From: Bacteroidales bacterium
GTDB lineage: Bacteria > Bacteroidota > Bacteroidia > Bacteroidales > VadinHA17
Reading direction: 5' to 3'
Length of the DNA: 9,000 nucleotides
Assembly: GCA_003518245.1 (NCBI GenBank)
Contig: DOZA01000263.1
Location: 1 to 9,000 of the forward strand
Shown here one piece after another: positions 1-6,487 of this stretch. The translations under genes were made by a program, and so were the position numbers. A model generated the notes under the pieces. It was not told where the DNA came from and ran no database searches. It saw only the letters and a list, made by a program, of their open reading frames with translations. The number at the start of each line of letters is the position of its first letter. Position 1 is the stretch's first letter.

Positions 1-696
1 TGGAAGATATTCCTTTACCATAAGCGGCGATTCAGTCTGGCCCAGGAAAATATTACCTGCCACTGAAAGACTCTCCGCCCCACTGAGATGCATAGTCTTT
101 GTCATCAGCCAGGCAAGACCATATACTACTTTCTGTATAATTCCCAGGTAGAAAAGAAGCGATGTCAGAGCCGAGAAAAATATTATTGTCGGCAATATCT
201 GGAAAGCAAATATTGAACCCAGCTTATCAACATCCATCAGGGAGCCAAACAGGAAGGTGCTGCCCTCTTTTGTAAAATCTAGAATCTTGACAAATATTTT
301 ACCCACAAATTCGAAAGATACTCTGACAAACGGTACATATAATATACTTATTGCCAGTATCAGCTGTATGGCAAGACCAATTATTACCGTACGCCATACT
401 ATAGCCTTACGATTAACACTAAAAATCCAGGCCAGAAACAATATTACAAACATTCCCAGTATACCCCTTAGTAATGTCACAAGGCTGAATCCTCCACTTA
501 CAGATGGATCAATTACATTACCCTCCTGTAATATACCCTGGCTTTCAGAACCCTGGGGTAACTGTATTAACTTACTGCTATTATCCTCATGAAGTACATT
601 AGCTGTATCTATGGAAACACTGTCTGTTTGTGCCCTGGCATAAGAGTAAGAAAAAGATAGAACAAGAATAAAAAAAAGTACCGGTATAGTCTTCAT
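1..696 (-). CDS. Concentrative nucleoside transporter (CNT/NupC family), partial
   Basis: Cation-coupled nucleoside uptake permease of the inner membrane. Only the first 232 residues are present; the C-terminal half lies beyond the left edge. Residues 1-23 look like a cleavable signal peptide (hydrophobic stretch, then ARA-Q). A hydrophilic linker of about 45 residues follows. Membrane segments begin near residue 70, with further ones near 100-122, 162-185 and 188-199. GQTESPL at 219-225 matches the family's nucleobase-binding GQTE motif; Q220, T221 and E222 align with the uridine-contacting residues of Vibrio cholerae CNT, and N215 with its sodium-site asparagine. The start is the ATG that gives the signal peptide; no good Shine-Dalgarno is visible. 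The gene lies 107 bp behind the DUF151 gene on the same strand, so co-transcription is likely but not proven. Family assignment is confident; substrate range cannot be read from the sequence. Confidence 0.93.
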   Translation of the reverse strand, partial: MKTIPVLFFILVLSFSYSYARAQTDSVSIDTANVLHEDNSSKLIQLPQGSESQGILQEGNVIDPSVSGGFSLVTLLRGILGMFVILFLAWIFSVNRKAIVWRTVIIGLAIQLILAISILYVPFVRVSFEFVGKIFVKILDFTKEGSTFLFGSLMDVDKLGSIFAFQILPTIIFFSALTSLLFYLGIIQKVVYGLAWLMTKTMHLSGAESLSVAGNIFLGQTESPLMVKEYLP

Positions 697-803
697 ATTA
701 ACAGAGAATAATTATCCTTAAAAATCAAAACAATATTAATCCATATCGCATAAATATACACGATGACAGGCCTATAAATTTTCAACAAAGTTTAAATGGT
801 ATA

Positions 804-1409
804 TTATTTTTTTTCCTTCCCCTCCCTCTTGCCTATTTCATCCCGTATGAAAGCTGCCTTTTCATAATCTTCTGCTTTAATGGCTTCATCCAGTTTTGTC
901 TTTAGCTCACTAAGACTCAGTTCAGATAATCCCGGGGGAGATGCTTTGGGAGACCTGGGCTTTTGTTTTTCTTCGCCCTCTGCATCTTCATATTCACTTT
1001 CTTTAATAACAATACCTGCCTTATCCATTATCTCTTCAGCAATATATATAGGGCAACTAAACCGGAGTGCCAGTGCAACAGCATCTGAGGTTCTCGAATC
1101 CATTATTATCTCTTTACCGTCTTTTGTTATGATAAGCTGTGAAAAGAAAACACCCTCATCAAGCTTATGAATGAACACTTCTTTCAGATTAGCCTTCATT
1201 AATTCGCTGAAATTCCTGAAAAGGTCATGTGTAAGCGGGCGCGGGGGATTCAGGTTTTCAAGCTTAATGACAATTGCCTGTGCCTCGAATCCTCCAATAA
1301 TAATTGGCAAACGCCTGTCTCCTCCAACTTCAGATAGTACCAGGGCATAAGCACCAGATTGAGTCTGACTGTATGAAATCCCCAGTACATTGAGCTTTAT
1401 TTTCTTCAT
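804..1409 (-). CDS. Bifunctional nuclease (BFN/DUF151) domain protein with C-terminal UVR motif
   Basis: A 201-residue cytoplasmic protein. Residues 1 to about 138 are a DUF151 (bifunctional nuclease) domain with its typical landmarks: LPIIIGGFEAQAI around 34-46, an HDL segment near 61, and DSRTSDAVALALR at 104-116. A charged, proline-containing linker (about 139-162) leads to a UVR motif at 165-195 (LDEAIKAEDYEKAAFIRDEI), the helical hairpin also found in UvrB and UvrC. Plant members of the family have been reported to cleave RNA and DNA; the bacterial role is poorly defined, so nuclease activity here is inferred from family membership only. This is one of the few genes in the window with a clear purine-rich ribosome binding site, GAGGAG two bases before the ATG (1411-1418). 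It is probably the first gene of a two-gene unit with the nucleoside transporter, which would fit a loose nucleic-acid turnover or salvage theme. Confidence 0.92.
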   Translation of the reverse strand: MKKIKLNVLGISYSQTQSGAYALVLSEVGGDRRLPIIIGGFEAQAIVIKLENLNPPRPLTHDLFRNFSELMKANLKEVFIHKLDEGVFFSQLIITKDGKEIIMDSRTSDAVALALRFSCPIYIAEEIMDKAGIVIKESEYEDAEGEEKQKPRSPKASPPGLSELSLSELKTKLDEAIKAEDYEKAAFIRDEIGKREGKEKK

Positions 1410-1448
1410 GTCTCCTCTTTAATCCCGGTATGATATCCTTTATACAAA

Positions 1449-1456
1449 CAAATATA
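1449..1456 (-). promoter_or_regulatory. Probable -7 element of the DUF151 gene promoter
   Basis: Read on the minus strand this is TATATTTG, an exact match to the Bacteroidota -7 consensus TAnnTTTG, about 40 bp before the ATG. A -33 TTTG at the usual 19-21 bp spacing is not clear; there is a TTTA at about the right distance and a TTTG that sits too close. The call rests on the -7 box and on position. Confidence 0.5.
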
Positions 1457-1529
1457 AAGATAATATTTAGCAAAGCTAAAGAATTTATCCACCTGTATGA
1501 ATGGAACTATTAAGAAGTTTCCGTTAAGT

Positions 1530-1544
1530 CGTAGCGGTGCTACG
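1530..1544. repeat. Short perfect palindrome (possible REP-like element)
   Basis: CGTAGC (1530-1535) and GCTACG (1539-1544) form a 6-bp stem around a GGT loop. It lies between the two divergent promoters, and no T-run follows it on either strand as an intrinsic terminator would need. It could be a dispersed intergenic repeat; one copy in one window cannot settle that. Confidence 0.4.
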
Positions 1545-1553
1545 TCTCTATAT

Positions 1554-1595
1554 TTTTTATTTATTACTTTTTACTTTTATCTTTTATCTTTTATC
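1554..1595. repeat. Degenerate 7-bp tandem array upstream of rplU
   Basis: Six consecutive heptamers read TTTTTAT, TTATTAC, TTTTTAC, TTTTATC, TTTTATC, TTTTATC. The last three (1575-1595) are identical. The array ends 8 bp before the rplU -7 box, so it covers where the -33 contact should be. It may act as an AT-rich upstream element or be an ordinary slippage product. Confidence 0.65.
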
Positions 1596-1603
1596 TTTTT
1601 TAG

Positions 1604-1611
1604 TATCTTTG
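1604..1611 (+). promoter_or_regulatory. Probable rplU-rpmA promoter, -7 element
   Basis: TATCTTTG matches TAnnTTTG exactly, in the extended context AGTATCTTTGC that recurs at ruvC. Transcription would start near 1617-1620, giving a leader of about 75 nt. The -33 region lies inside the heptamer array and carries no TTTG, only T-rich sequence. Confidence 0.65.
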
Positions 1612-1632
1612 CAATCCGAAATTCAGAATAAT

Positions 1633-1674
1633 CCGCCGGGGCTTTGATAAAGTGGCATATAGCCCGCCTCCCGG
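1633..1674 (+). promoter_or_regulatory. Possible structured leader of rplU mRNA
   Basis: GGGCT (1639-1643) can pair with AGCCC (1661-1665), and the outer CCG (1633-1635) with CGG (1672-1674). An alternative pairing joins CCGGG (1636-1640) to CCCGG (1670-1674). These exclusive folds just before the start codon would suit autogenous control, but the stems are short and no known leader family is recognised. Confidence 0.3.
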
Positions 1675-1694
1675 AGTAACTAAAAGAAAAAGAG

Positions 1695-2441
1695 ATGTAC
1701 GCTATTGTAGAGATTGCAGGACAGCAGTTCAAAGTTGAAAAAGGTAATAAAATTTTCGTCCACAGGCTCGAAAAGGAAGAAGGCAAAAATGTGGATTTTG
1801 ACAGTGTATTACTGATTGATAATAACGGTAAAATACTTATTGGTGAACCCCATATTAAAGGAGCCTTCATTGAAGGTAAAATACTTGAGCACACCAAGGG
1901 GGATAAGGTTATTGTATTTAAGAAAAAAAGAAGGAAGGGTTACAAGGTTAAAAACGGGCACAGACAACAATTCAGCCAGATTGAGATTATCTCAATAAAT
2001 GAGAAAGGGGAAAAACCTGCCGGTGTTGAAAAAACGGTAAAAGAAAAACCGGAAGCTGCTGCTAAAAAGCCAGCTGCCAAGGCCGCAGCTGCAAAAGAAA
2101 CAGCAGTCACAAAGAAAACTACTGCAACTAAAACAGCAACGACAAAAACTGCTGCAGGTAAGCCCGCTGCAAAGAAAACAGCTGCATCTAAAACAACTGA
2201 AACTAAAGTAACTACTTCAAAAGCAGGTGATAAGAAACCCTCTTCAGGTAAAACTACAACTTCAAAAAAACCAGCTTCATCAACTGCAAAAAGTACAGCT
2301 CAGAAGAAAACCGGTACAGCTAAAAAAACAACAGCGGCAAAAAAACCTGCTGCTAAAACCACTGCTGCCAAAAAAAGCGGTGCATCAAAACCTAAAACTG
2401 TACAGAAAACTGAAGATGCAGACAAAAAAGCTGATAAATAA
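1695..2441 (+). CDS. rplU: 50S ribosomal protein L21 with long Lys/Ala/Thr-rich C-terminal tail
   Basis: Large-subunit ribosomal protein that binds 23S rRNA. Residues 1-101 are a complete L21 domain: MYAIVEIAGQQFKVEKGNKI at the N-terminus and the conserved basic segment FKKKRRKGYKVKNGHRQQF at 75-93. L21 is normally about 100 residues; this protein has 248. From residue 103 on, the tail uses only Ala, Lys, Thr, Ser, Pro, Gly, Glu, Asp, Val and Gln, with about 40 lysines and no aromatic residue, arginine or leucine. It contains many KKPAAK/KKTTA-type units, as in the C-terminal tails of histone H1 and bacterial H1-like proteins. The tail is in frame, lacks internal stops, and is followed 28 bp later by rpmA, the usual partner. 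It is coded with several A7 runs (for example 2264-2270 and 2339-2345). L21 identity is certain; the tail's role (extra RNA or DNA contacts) is inference. The start lacks a Shine-Dalgarno but has an A-rich stretch before the ATG. Confidence 0.97.
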   Translation: MYAIVEIAGQQFKVEKGNKIFVHRLEKEEGKNVDFDSVLLIDNNGKILIGEPHIKGAFIEGKILEHTKGDKVIVFKKKRRKGYKVKNGHRQQFSQIEIISINEKGEKPAGVEKTVKEKPEAAAKKPAAKAAAAKETAVTKKTTATKTATTKTAAGKPAAKKTAASKTTETKVTTSKAGDKKPSSGKTTTSKKPASSTAKSTAQKKTGTAKKTTAAKKPAAKTTAAKKSGASKPKTVQKTEDADKKADK

Positions 2442-2469
2442 TTACAGATAACATTAAAATTAATATATC

Positions 2470-2730
2470 ATGGCACACAAGAAAGGAGCAGGTAGTTCCA
2501 GGAACGGTCGCGAATCAGAAAGCAAACGGCTTGGAGTAAAACTATATGGTGGCCAGATTGCCAAGGCAGGTAATATTATAGTTCGACAGAGAGGAACAAA
2601 ACATAATCCAGGTGAGAATGTCGGGTTAGGCAAAGACCATACTCTATTCGCACTAATTGATGGTATTATTGAATTTCAAAAGAAGAAAGACAATAAATCA
2701 TATGTCTCTGTAAAACCCCTGGAAAACTAG
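2470..2730 (+). CDS. rpmA: 50S ribosomal protein L27
   Basis: Large-subunit protein whose N-terminus reaches toward the peptidyl-transferase centre. The 86-residue length is normal. [20 protein letters not shown] at the N-terminus and the segment [22 protein letters not shown] around 27-48 are family hallmarks. The protein starts directly with MAHKKG, so it has no cleavable N-terminal extension of the kind known from Firmicutes. It is the second gene of the rplU-rpmA operon (28-bp gap, no clear Shine-Dalgarno) and is followed by a strong terminator. Confidence 0.98.
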   Translation: MAHKKGAGSSRNGRESESKRLGVKLYGGQIAKAGNIIVRQRGTKHNPGENVGLGKDHTLFALIDGIIEFQKKKDNKSYVSVKPLEN

Positions 2731-2750
2731 GAACCCTTTAAGACATTTAT

Positions 2751-2800
2751 AACTCCTGGGATACTTTTCTCAAGAAAAGTTATTTCAGGAGTTTTTTTTA
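2751..2800 (+). terminator. Intrinsic terminator of rplU-rpmA
   Basis: AACTCCTG (2751-2758) pairs with CAGGAGTT (2786-2793), and inside this ACTTTTCT (2763-2770) pairs with AGAAAAGT (2773-2780). An eight-T run (2792-2799) closes it. Position and form are those of a rho-independent terminator 20 bp after the rpmA stop. Confidence 0.9.
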
Positions 2801-2902
2801 TCTTTAAACTTCCCTTTGCGTATCGTTTGGGGCTCTGCCTCATACCATCAATATTAAGCGCCATATTAATGATAAAAGAATTTTAGACTTAAAAGAATAC
2901 TT

Positions 2903-4174
2903 ATGCTGACCCTGAATTTTATCAGAGAAAAAAAGGAACTGATCATTGAGAGACTGAAAGTAAAAAATTTTGATGCGAGAGAAATAATAGACAAAATTAT
3001 TGATCTCGATAATAAAAGAAGGAAAACAAAACAAAAATCTGACAGCCTGCAATCAGAGATAAACCAGATCTCAAAAGAGATAGGTAAACTTTTCAGCCAG
3101 GGTCTGAAGGAAGAAGCCGAAGCAGTAAAGAAAAAGACGGCGGCGATCAAGGAAGAAATCAAGAAGGCAGGTACTGCCCTGGGCCACATAGAGAAAGAGC
3201 TTATGGAGCTGCTTGTCACAGTGCCCAATATACCGAATGAGATGGTTGTCCCCGGAAAGAGTGAAGAGGGTAATGTTAAAGTAAAGGAAGGTGGTACTAT
3301 CCCTGAACTTGTAAATGATCCCCTGCCGCACTGGGAGCTGGCCAGGAAGTTTGATATAATAGATTTTGAACTGGGGAATAAACTTACCGGTGCCGGGTTC
3401 CCTGTTTATAAAGGTAAGGGGGCTAAGCTGCAGAGAGCACTGATAAACTATTTTCTTGATGAAGGTCAAAAAGCAGGCTTCAGTGAGGTGCTGCCACCAA
3501 TTATTGTTAATGAAGACTCTGGTTTCGGTACAGGGCAGCTACCCGATAAAGAAGGGATGATGTATCATGTGCCTGTAGATAATTATTACCTTATACCCAC
3601 AGCCGAAGTGCCTGTGACAAACATATACCGTGATGTAATTTTAAATGCAGACCAGCTACCGGTAAAGAATATTGCCTATACCCCTTGCTTCAGAAGGGAA
3701 GCTGGCTCATGGGGAGCTCATGTACGTGGTCTTAACCGCCTGCACCAGTTCGATAAGGTTGAGATTGTGGTAATTGCCCACCCCGAAAAGTCATACGAGG
3801 CACTTGAGATGATGGTTGATCATGTTGAAAAGCTTATAACCAGTCTTGAGCTGCCATATCGTATCATGAGGCTCTGTGGAGGAGATATATCTTTTACTTC
3901 AGCATTAACATACGATTTTGAGGTTTTTTCAGCCGCACAGAAGCGCTGGCTGGAAGTGAGCTCTGTCTCTAATTTCGAATCATTTCAGTCAAACCGCCTC
4001 AAGTGCCGTTTCCGTGAAAAAGGTGAGAAGCAGAACAAGCTGGTACATACCCTTAATGGTTCTGCCCTGGCACTGCCAAGGATACTGGCAGCATTACTTG
4101 AAAATAACCAGCATCCTGATGGAATAAAGATCCCGGATGCCCTGGTCAGCTATACGGGATTTGAATCAATATAA
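2903..4174 (+). CDS. serS: Seryl-tRNA synthetase
   Basis: Charges tRNA-Ser (and tRNA-Sec where present) with serine in the cytoplasm. The 423-residue length is typical. Residues about 28-103 form the charged, heptad-like antiparallel coiled-coil arm that grips the long variable arm of tRNA-Ser. The class II catalytic core follows: TAE at 233-235 (serine recognition), motif 2 with FRREAGSWG at 263-271 and RLHQFDKVE at 279-287, SNFESFQSNRLKCRFR at 357-371, and motif 3 with NGSALALPR at 385-393 ending in the conserved arginine. The protein appears intact. The start is the first ATG and gives the normal N-terminus MLTLNFIREKK. No Shine-Dalgarno is evident, and no convincing -33/-7 promoter was found in the 100 bp after the rpmA terminator, although a promoter must lie there if the terminator is efficient. 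The DMT permease gene follows after 14 bp. Confidence 0.98.
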   Translation: MLTLNFIREKKELIIERLKVKNFDAREIIDKIIDLDNKRRKTKQKSDSLQSEINQISKEIGKLFSQGLKEEAEAVKKKTAAIKEEIKKAGTALGHIEKELMELLVTVPNIPNEMVVPGKSEEGNVKVKEGGTIPELVNDPLPHWELARKFDIIDFELGNKLTGAGFPVYKGKGAKLQRALINYFLDEGQKAGFSEVLPPIIVNEDSGFGTGQLPDKEGMMYHVPVDNYYLIPTAEVPVTNIYRDVILNADQLPVKNIAYTPCFRREAGSWGAHVRGLNRLHQFDKVEIVVIAHPEKSYEALEMMVDHVEKLITSLELPYRIMRLCGGDISFTSALTYDFEVFSAAQKRWLEVSSVSNFESFQSNRLKCRFREKGEKQNKLVHTLNGSALALPRILAALLENNQHPDGIKIPDALVSYTGFESI

Positions 4175-4188
4175 ATCCCTGTCAATAA

Positions 4189-5070
4189 ATGAGTGATAAA
4201 ACCAAATCATATCTCCTGGCATCGCTGGCCGTATTATTCTGGTCGACCATAGCTACAGCTTTTAAAATAGCTCTTGCGGAAATAAGTCCCGCACAACTTT
4301 TATTTATTGCATCATCCACGGCTGTTGTTGTACTTGCTGTGATCAGCATTATCGAGGGTAAGTTTAAAGCTTTACTGTTAACCAGCCCGGCAAACATTAT
4401 TATGTCTGCCCTCCTGGGGCTGCTCAATCCGTTTGTCTATTACCTGGTATTACTGAAAGCCTATACGCTTTTACCCGCACAGGTTGCCCAGCCACTTAAT
4501 ATGATATGGCCTATTGTCCTGGTATTCCTCTCTGTACCCATGCTAAAACAGAGAATACCTGCACGCAGCTTCCTGGCCCTTTTTATTTCATTTGCCGGTG
4601 TCTACCTGATATCATCACAGGGACAACCACTGCATCCCGGCAAATCAGACCTGACAGGAGTGGTGCTTGCCACGGGCAGCTCTATCTTCTGGGCCATGTA
4701 CTTTATTCTTAACCTGAAGGATAAAAGAGATGAGTCGAACAAATTACTTATGAACTTTTTAATCTCAACAATTTACATAGCTATATATCTCATAGCTACC
4801 GGCGGCTTTGGATATATAAGTATTAAGGGGCTTCTGGCAGGTGTTTATACCGGAATATTCGAAATGGGTCTTACTTTTTATATCTGGCTTAAAGCCCTTA
4901 AACTGGCTGAGACATCAGATAAAATTTCAAATCTTGTATTCCTGGCACCATTTATTTCTCTCATTTTTATATCAATATTTCTCGGAGAGCATATATATTT
5001 TACAACTTTTATCGGGTTGGTAATAATTATCGCAGGAATAATATACCAGAAAACCGGGAAGCATAGATGA
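4189..5070 (+). CDS. DMT-superfamily permease (EamA family)
   Basis: Integral inner-membrane protein of 293 residues with about ten hydrophobic segments, arranged as two EamA repeats (roughly residues 8-142 and 153-286). The first repeat contains FWSTIATAFKIAL near 18-30, a typical EamA start. The second opens with GVVLATGSSIFWAMYFIL, the same pattern. Members export amino acids, metabolites or drugs, or import various small molecules; the substrate cannot be told from the sequence. The gene starts 14 bp after serS with no terminator between, so it is probably co-transcribed with serS. A palindrome-rich spacer separates it from ruvC. Confidence 0.9.
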   Translation: MSDKTKSYLLASLAVLFWSTIATAFKIALAEISPAQLLFIASSTAVVVLAVISIIEGKFKALLLTSPANIIMSALLGLLNPFVYYLVLLKAYTLLPAQVAQPLNMIWPIVLVFLSVPMLKQRIPARSFLALFISFAGVYLISSQGQPLHPGKSDLTGVVLATGSSIFWAMYFILNLKDKRDESNKLLMNFLISTIYIAIYLIATGGFGYISIKGLLAGVYTGIFEMGLTFYIWLKALKLAETSDKISNLVFLAPFISLIFISIFLGEHIYFTTFIGLVIIIAGIIYQKTGKHR

Positions 5071-5094
5071 GTGATAAACATTTTAACGCTTCAA

Positions 5095-5146
5095 TCCCGA
5101 ATCTTCGATTCGAGGATTCTCGAAAAAGCAGAATGTTTTTTCGGGA
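5095..5146. repeat. Nested inverted repeats between permease gene and ruvC
   Basis: Outer arms TCCCGAA (5095-5101) and TTCGGGA (5140-5146) enclose smaller hairpins: CGAATC/GATTCG (5098-5112), CGAG/CTCG (5111-5122) and CGAAAAA/TTTTTCG (5121-5143). They overlap, so not all can form together. The last could serve as a weak terminator for the permease transcript, but its T-run lies inside the stem. It could also be a branched RNA or a mobile palindromic element. Confidence 0.4.
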
Positions 5147-5173
5147 CAATTCAACATATACTAATCTTTCCAG

Positions 5174-5181
5174 TATCTTTG
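5174..5181 (+). promoter_or_regulatory. Probable ruvC promoter, -7 element
   Basis: TATCTTTG in the context CAGTATCTTTGC is a perfect TAnnTTTG box, almost identical to that of rplU. It lies 16 bp before the ruvC ATG, so the leader would be only about 10 nt. No clear TTTG was found at the -33 position. Confidence 0.6.
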
Positions 5182-5197
5182 CTATAAGAAGTAAAAT

Positions 5198-5749
5198 ATG
5201 GATTATGAAAGGATAATACTGGGTATTGACCCGGGTACAAATATTACAGGATATGGTGTCCTGGGCATAAAAAACAATGAGCCGCAGGTAATAAGCCTGG
5301 GGGTAATAGAGTTGAATAAATACAAGGATCATTATCTTAAACTCAAGCATATTTTTGAACGCACCCTTGGGCTTATCGATGAATACAAACCAGATGAGCT
5401 GGCTATTGAAGCTCCATTTTATGGCAAGAATGTACAGTCAATGCTAAAACTGGGAAGGGCCCAGGGAGCGTCGATTGCTGCAGCCCTTCACCGTTCTGTT
5501 CCCATATTTGAATACGCGCCAAGGAAAATAAAGATGTCAATCACCGGTGTTGGTGCAGCTTCAAAAGAACAGGTGGCAGCCATGCTGATGAATATTCTCA
5601 AGTTTAATGATAAAGATATTATTCTTGATGCCACAGACGGGCTGGCAGCTGCTCTGTGTCATTTTTACCAGAGTAACAGTCCCTTATCTACCGGTAAATA
5701 CAAGTCATGGAAGGATTACATGCATAAAAACCCGGGGAGGGTGAAATAG
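5198..5749 (+). CDS. ruvC: Crossover junction endodeoxyribonuclease RuvC
   Basis: Homodimeric resolvase that cuts Holliday junctions and works with the RuvAB branch-migration complex in recombinational repair. Its 183 residues match the family length. The four acidic metal ligands of the RNase H-like fold are visible: D11 in ILGIDPGTNITGYG, E71 in LAIEAPFYGKN, and D144 and D147 in ILDATDGLA (equivalent to E. coli D7, E66, D138, D141). F74 corresponds to the aromatic residue that intercalates at the junction. The start places the catalytic aspartate at residue 11, as expected. ruvA and ruvB are not in the window. The gene converges on comF with only 5 bp between the stop codons. Confidence 0.97.
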   Translation: MDYERIILGIDPGTNITGYGVLGIKNNEPQVISLGVIELNKYKDHYLKLKHIFERTLGLIDEYKPDELAIEAPFYGKNVQSMLKLGRAQGASIAAALHRSVPIFEYAPRKIKMSITGVGAASKEQVAAMLMNILKFNDKDIILDATDGLAAALCHFYQSNSPLSTGKYKSWKDYMHKNPGRVK

Positions 5750-5754
5750 AACAT

Positions 5755-6465
5755 TTATTTTTCAGCAGTAGCAATAGCAGCCACAGATACTTTTACACCT
5801 TTTATTTTCAGCAATTCTGCGGTGCAGGCTTCAATAGTTGAACCTGTGGTAATAACATCATCAACAAGCAGAACATGTTTATCTTTTATGTCTGCTGTAT
5901 TTATAACACTAAAAATACCTTCCACGTTTTCCCATCTATCATACCTGTGCTTATTAGTCTGGGTTTCTGATGCTTTTGTTCTTATTATAATATTATTAAT
6001 ATATGGTATGCCCATAGTCTTAGCCATACCTTCAGCTATAAGGGTACTCTGGTTAAATCCCCTTTTTTTCTCTTTCGAGCGATGCAAGGGTACAGCAAGT
6101 ATGCAATACAGGTCCTCATTAAAACCAGATGATTTTAGTACATTACCATATAAACCACCCAGGAAATGGCCCAGTGGTCTGATACCTCCATATTTAAGCC
6201 TGTATATTAATTTTTGTGCTTTCCCTCCCTGCCTGTAATAAGTCCATGCTGCGGCTTTTTGAATATAACAACGTCCATAGAATTTTTTTTCAAGGGGGTT
6301 ATCTCTTTGAAGGTGGTAACCTGTCCTGGGAATATCCATCATGCAGGATGTACATATTAATTTCTCATTTCTAACCAGGGGCTCATTACAGGCCTGGCAT
6401 AACCTGGGAAACAGCAATGACACAAAATCATCTGCAATAAGAATAATTTTATTCCAGCGAGACAT
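5755..6465 (-). CDS. ComF family phosphoribosyltransferase-like protein
   Basis: A 236-residue cytoplasmic protein. The N-terminus has a four-cysteine zinc finger (C23, C26, C38, C41; CQAC and CTSC). The C-terminal half is a type I phosphoribosyltransferase domain with AVPLHRSKEKKRGFNQS in the middle and the PRPP-binding loop VLLVDDVITTGST at about 198-210. ComF proteins act in natural transformation in Gram-positive bacteria and in Haemophilus; in Bacteroidota the role is not settled, and the PRTase-like domain may have other uses. It is the last gene of a minus-strand run greA-HIT-comF, 22 bp after the HIT gene, with no Shine-Dalgarno. No terminator hairpin is visible in the 5 bp before the convergent ruvC stop, so the transcripts probably overlap. 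Confidence 0.92.
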   Translation of the reverse strand: MSRWNKIILIADDFVSLLFPRLCQACNEPLVRNEKLICTSCMMDIPRTGYHLQRDNPLEKKFYGRCYIQKAAAWTYYRQGGKAQKLIYRLKYGGIRPLGHFLGGLYGNVLKSSGFNEDLYCILAVPLHRSKEKKRGFNQSTLIAEGMAKTMGIPYINNIIIRTKASETQTNKHRYDRWENVEGIFSVINTADIKDKHVLLVDDVITTGSTIEACTAELLKIKGVKVSVAAIATAEK

Positions 6466-6487
6466 AAAATTTTTTTAGACTGGCAGC

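Noticed and set aside
257..592. Plus-strand open frame opposite the nucleoside transporter
   Set aside because: The minus strand encodes a clear CNT protein through the whole region; the plus-strand frame is its antisense shadow.
2264..2345. Programmed -1 frameshift at A_AAA_AAA heptamers in the rplU tail
   Set aside because: The -1 frame after the first site reaches a stop within about 20 codons and no stimulatory hairpin or coding continuation is visible; the runs are expected from consecutive Lys codons.
2227..2451. Lys/Gln/Leu-rich open frame overlapping the rplU tail
   Set aside because: It is the +1 shadow of the repetitive Lys/Ala/Thr codons; it has no start signal of its own and its composition is explained by the tail's codons.
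2803..2902. serS promoter, for example the TATCGTTTGG segment near 2821
   Set aside because: The spacing inside the box does not fit TAnnTTTG and no upstream partner fits, so no promoter is annotated although one is expected here.
5067..5213. Short frame starting ATGAGTGATAAA and running into ruvC
   Set aside because: It crosses the palindromic spacer and the ruvC promoter, overlaps the true ruvC start in another frame, and its protein resembles nothing recognisable.
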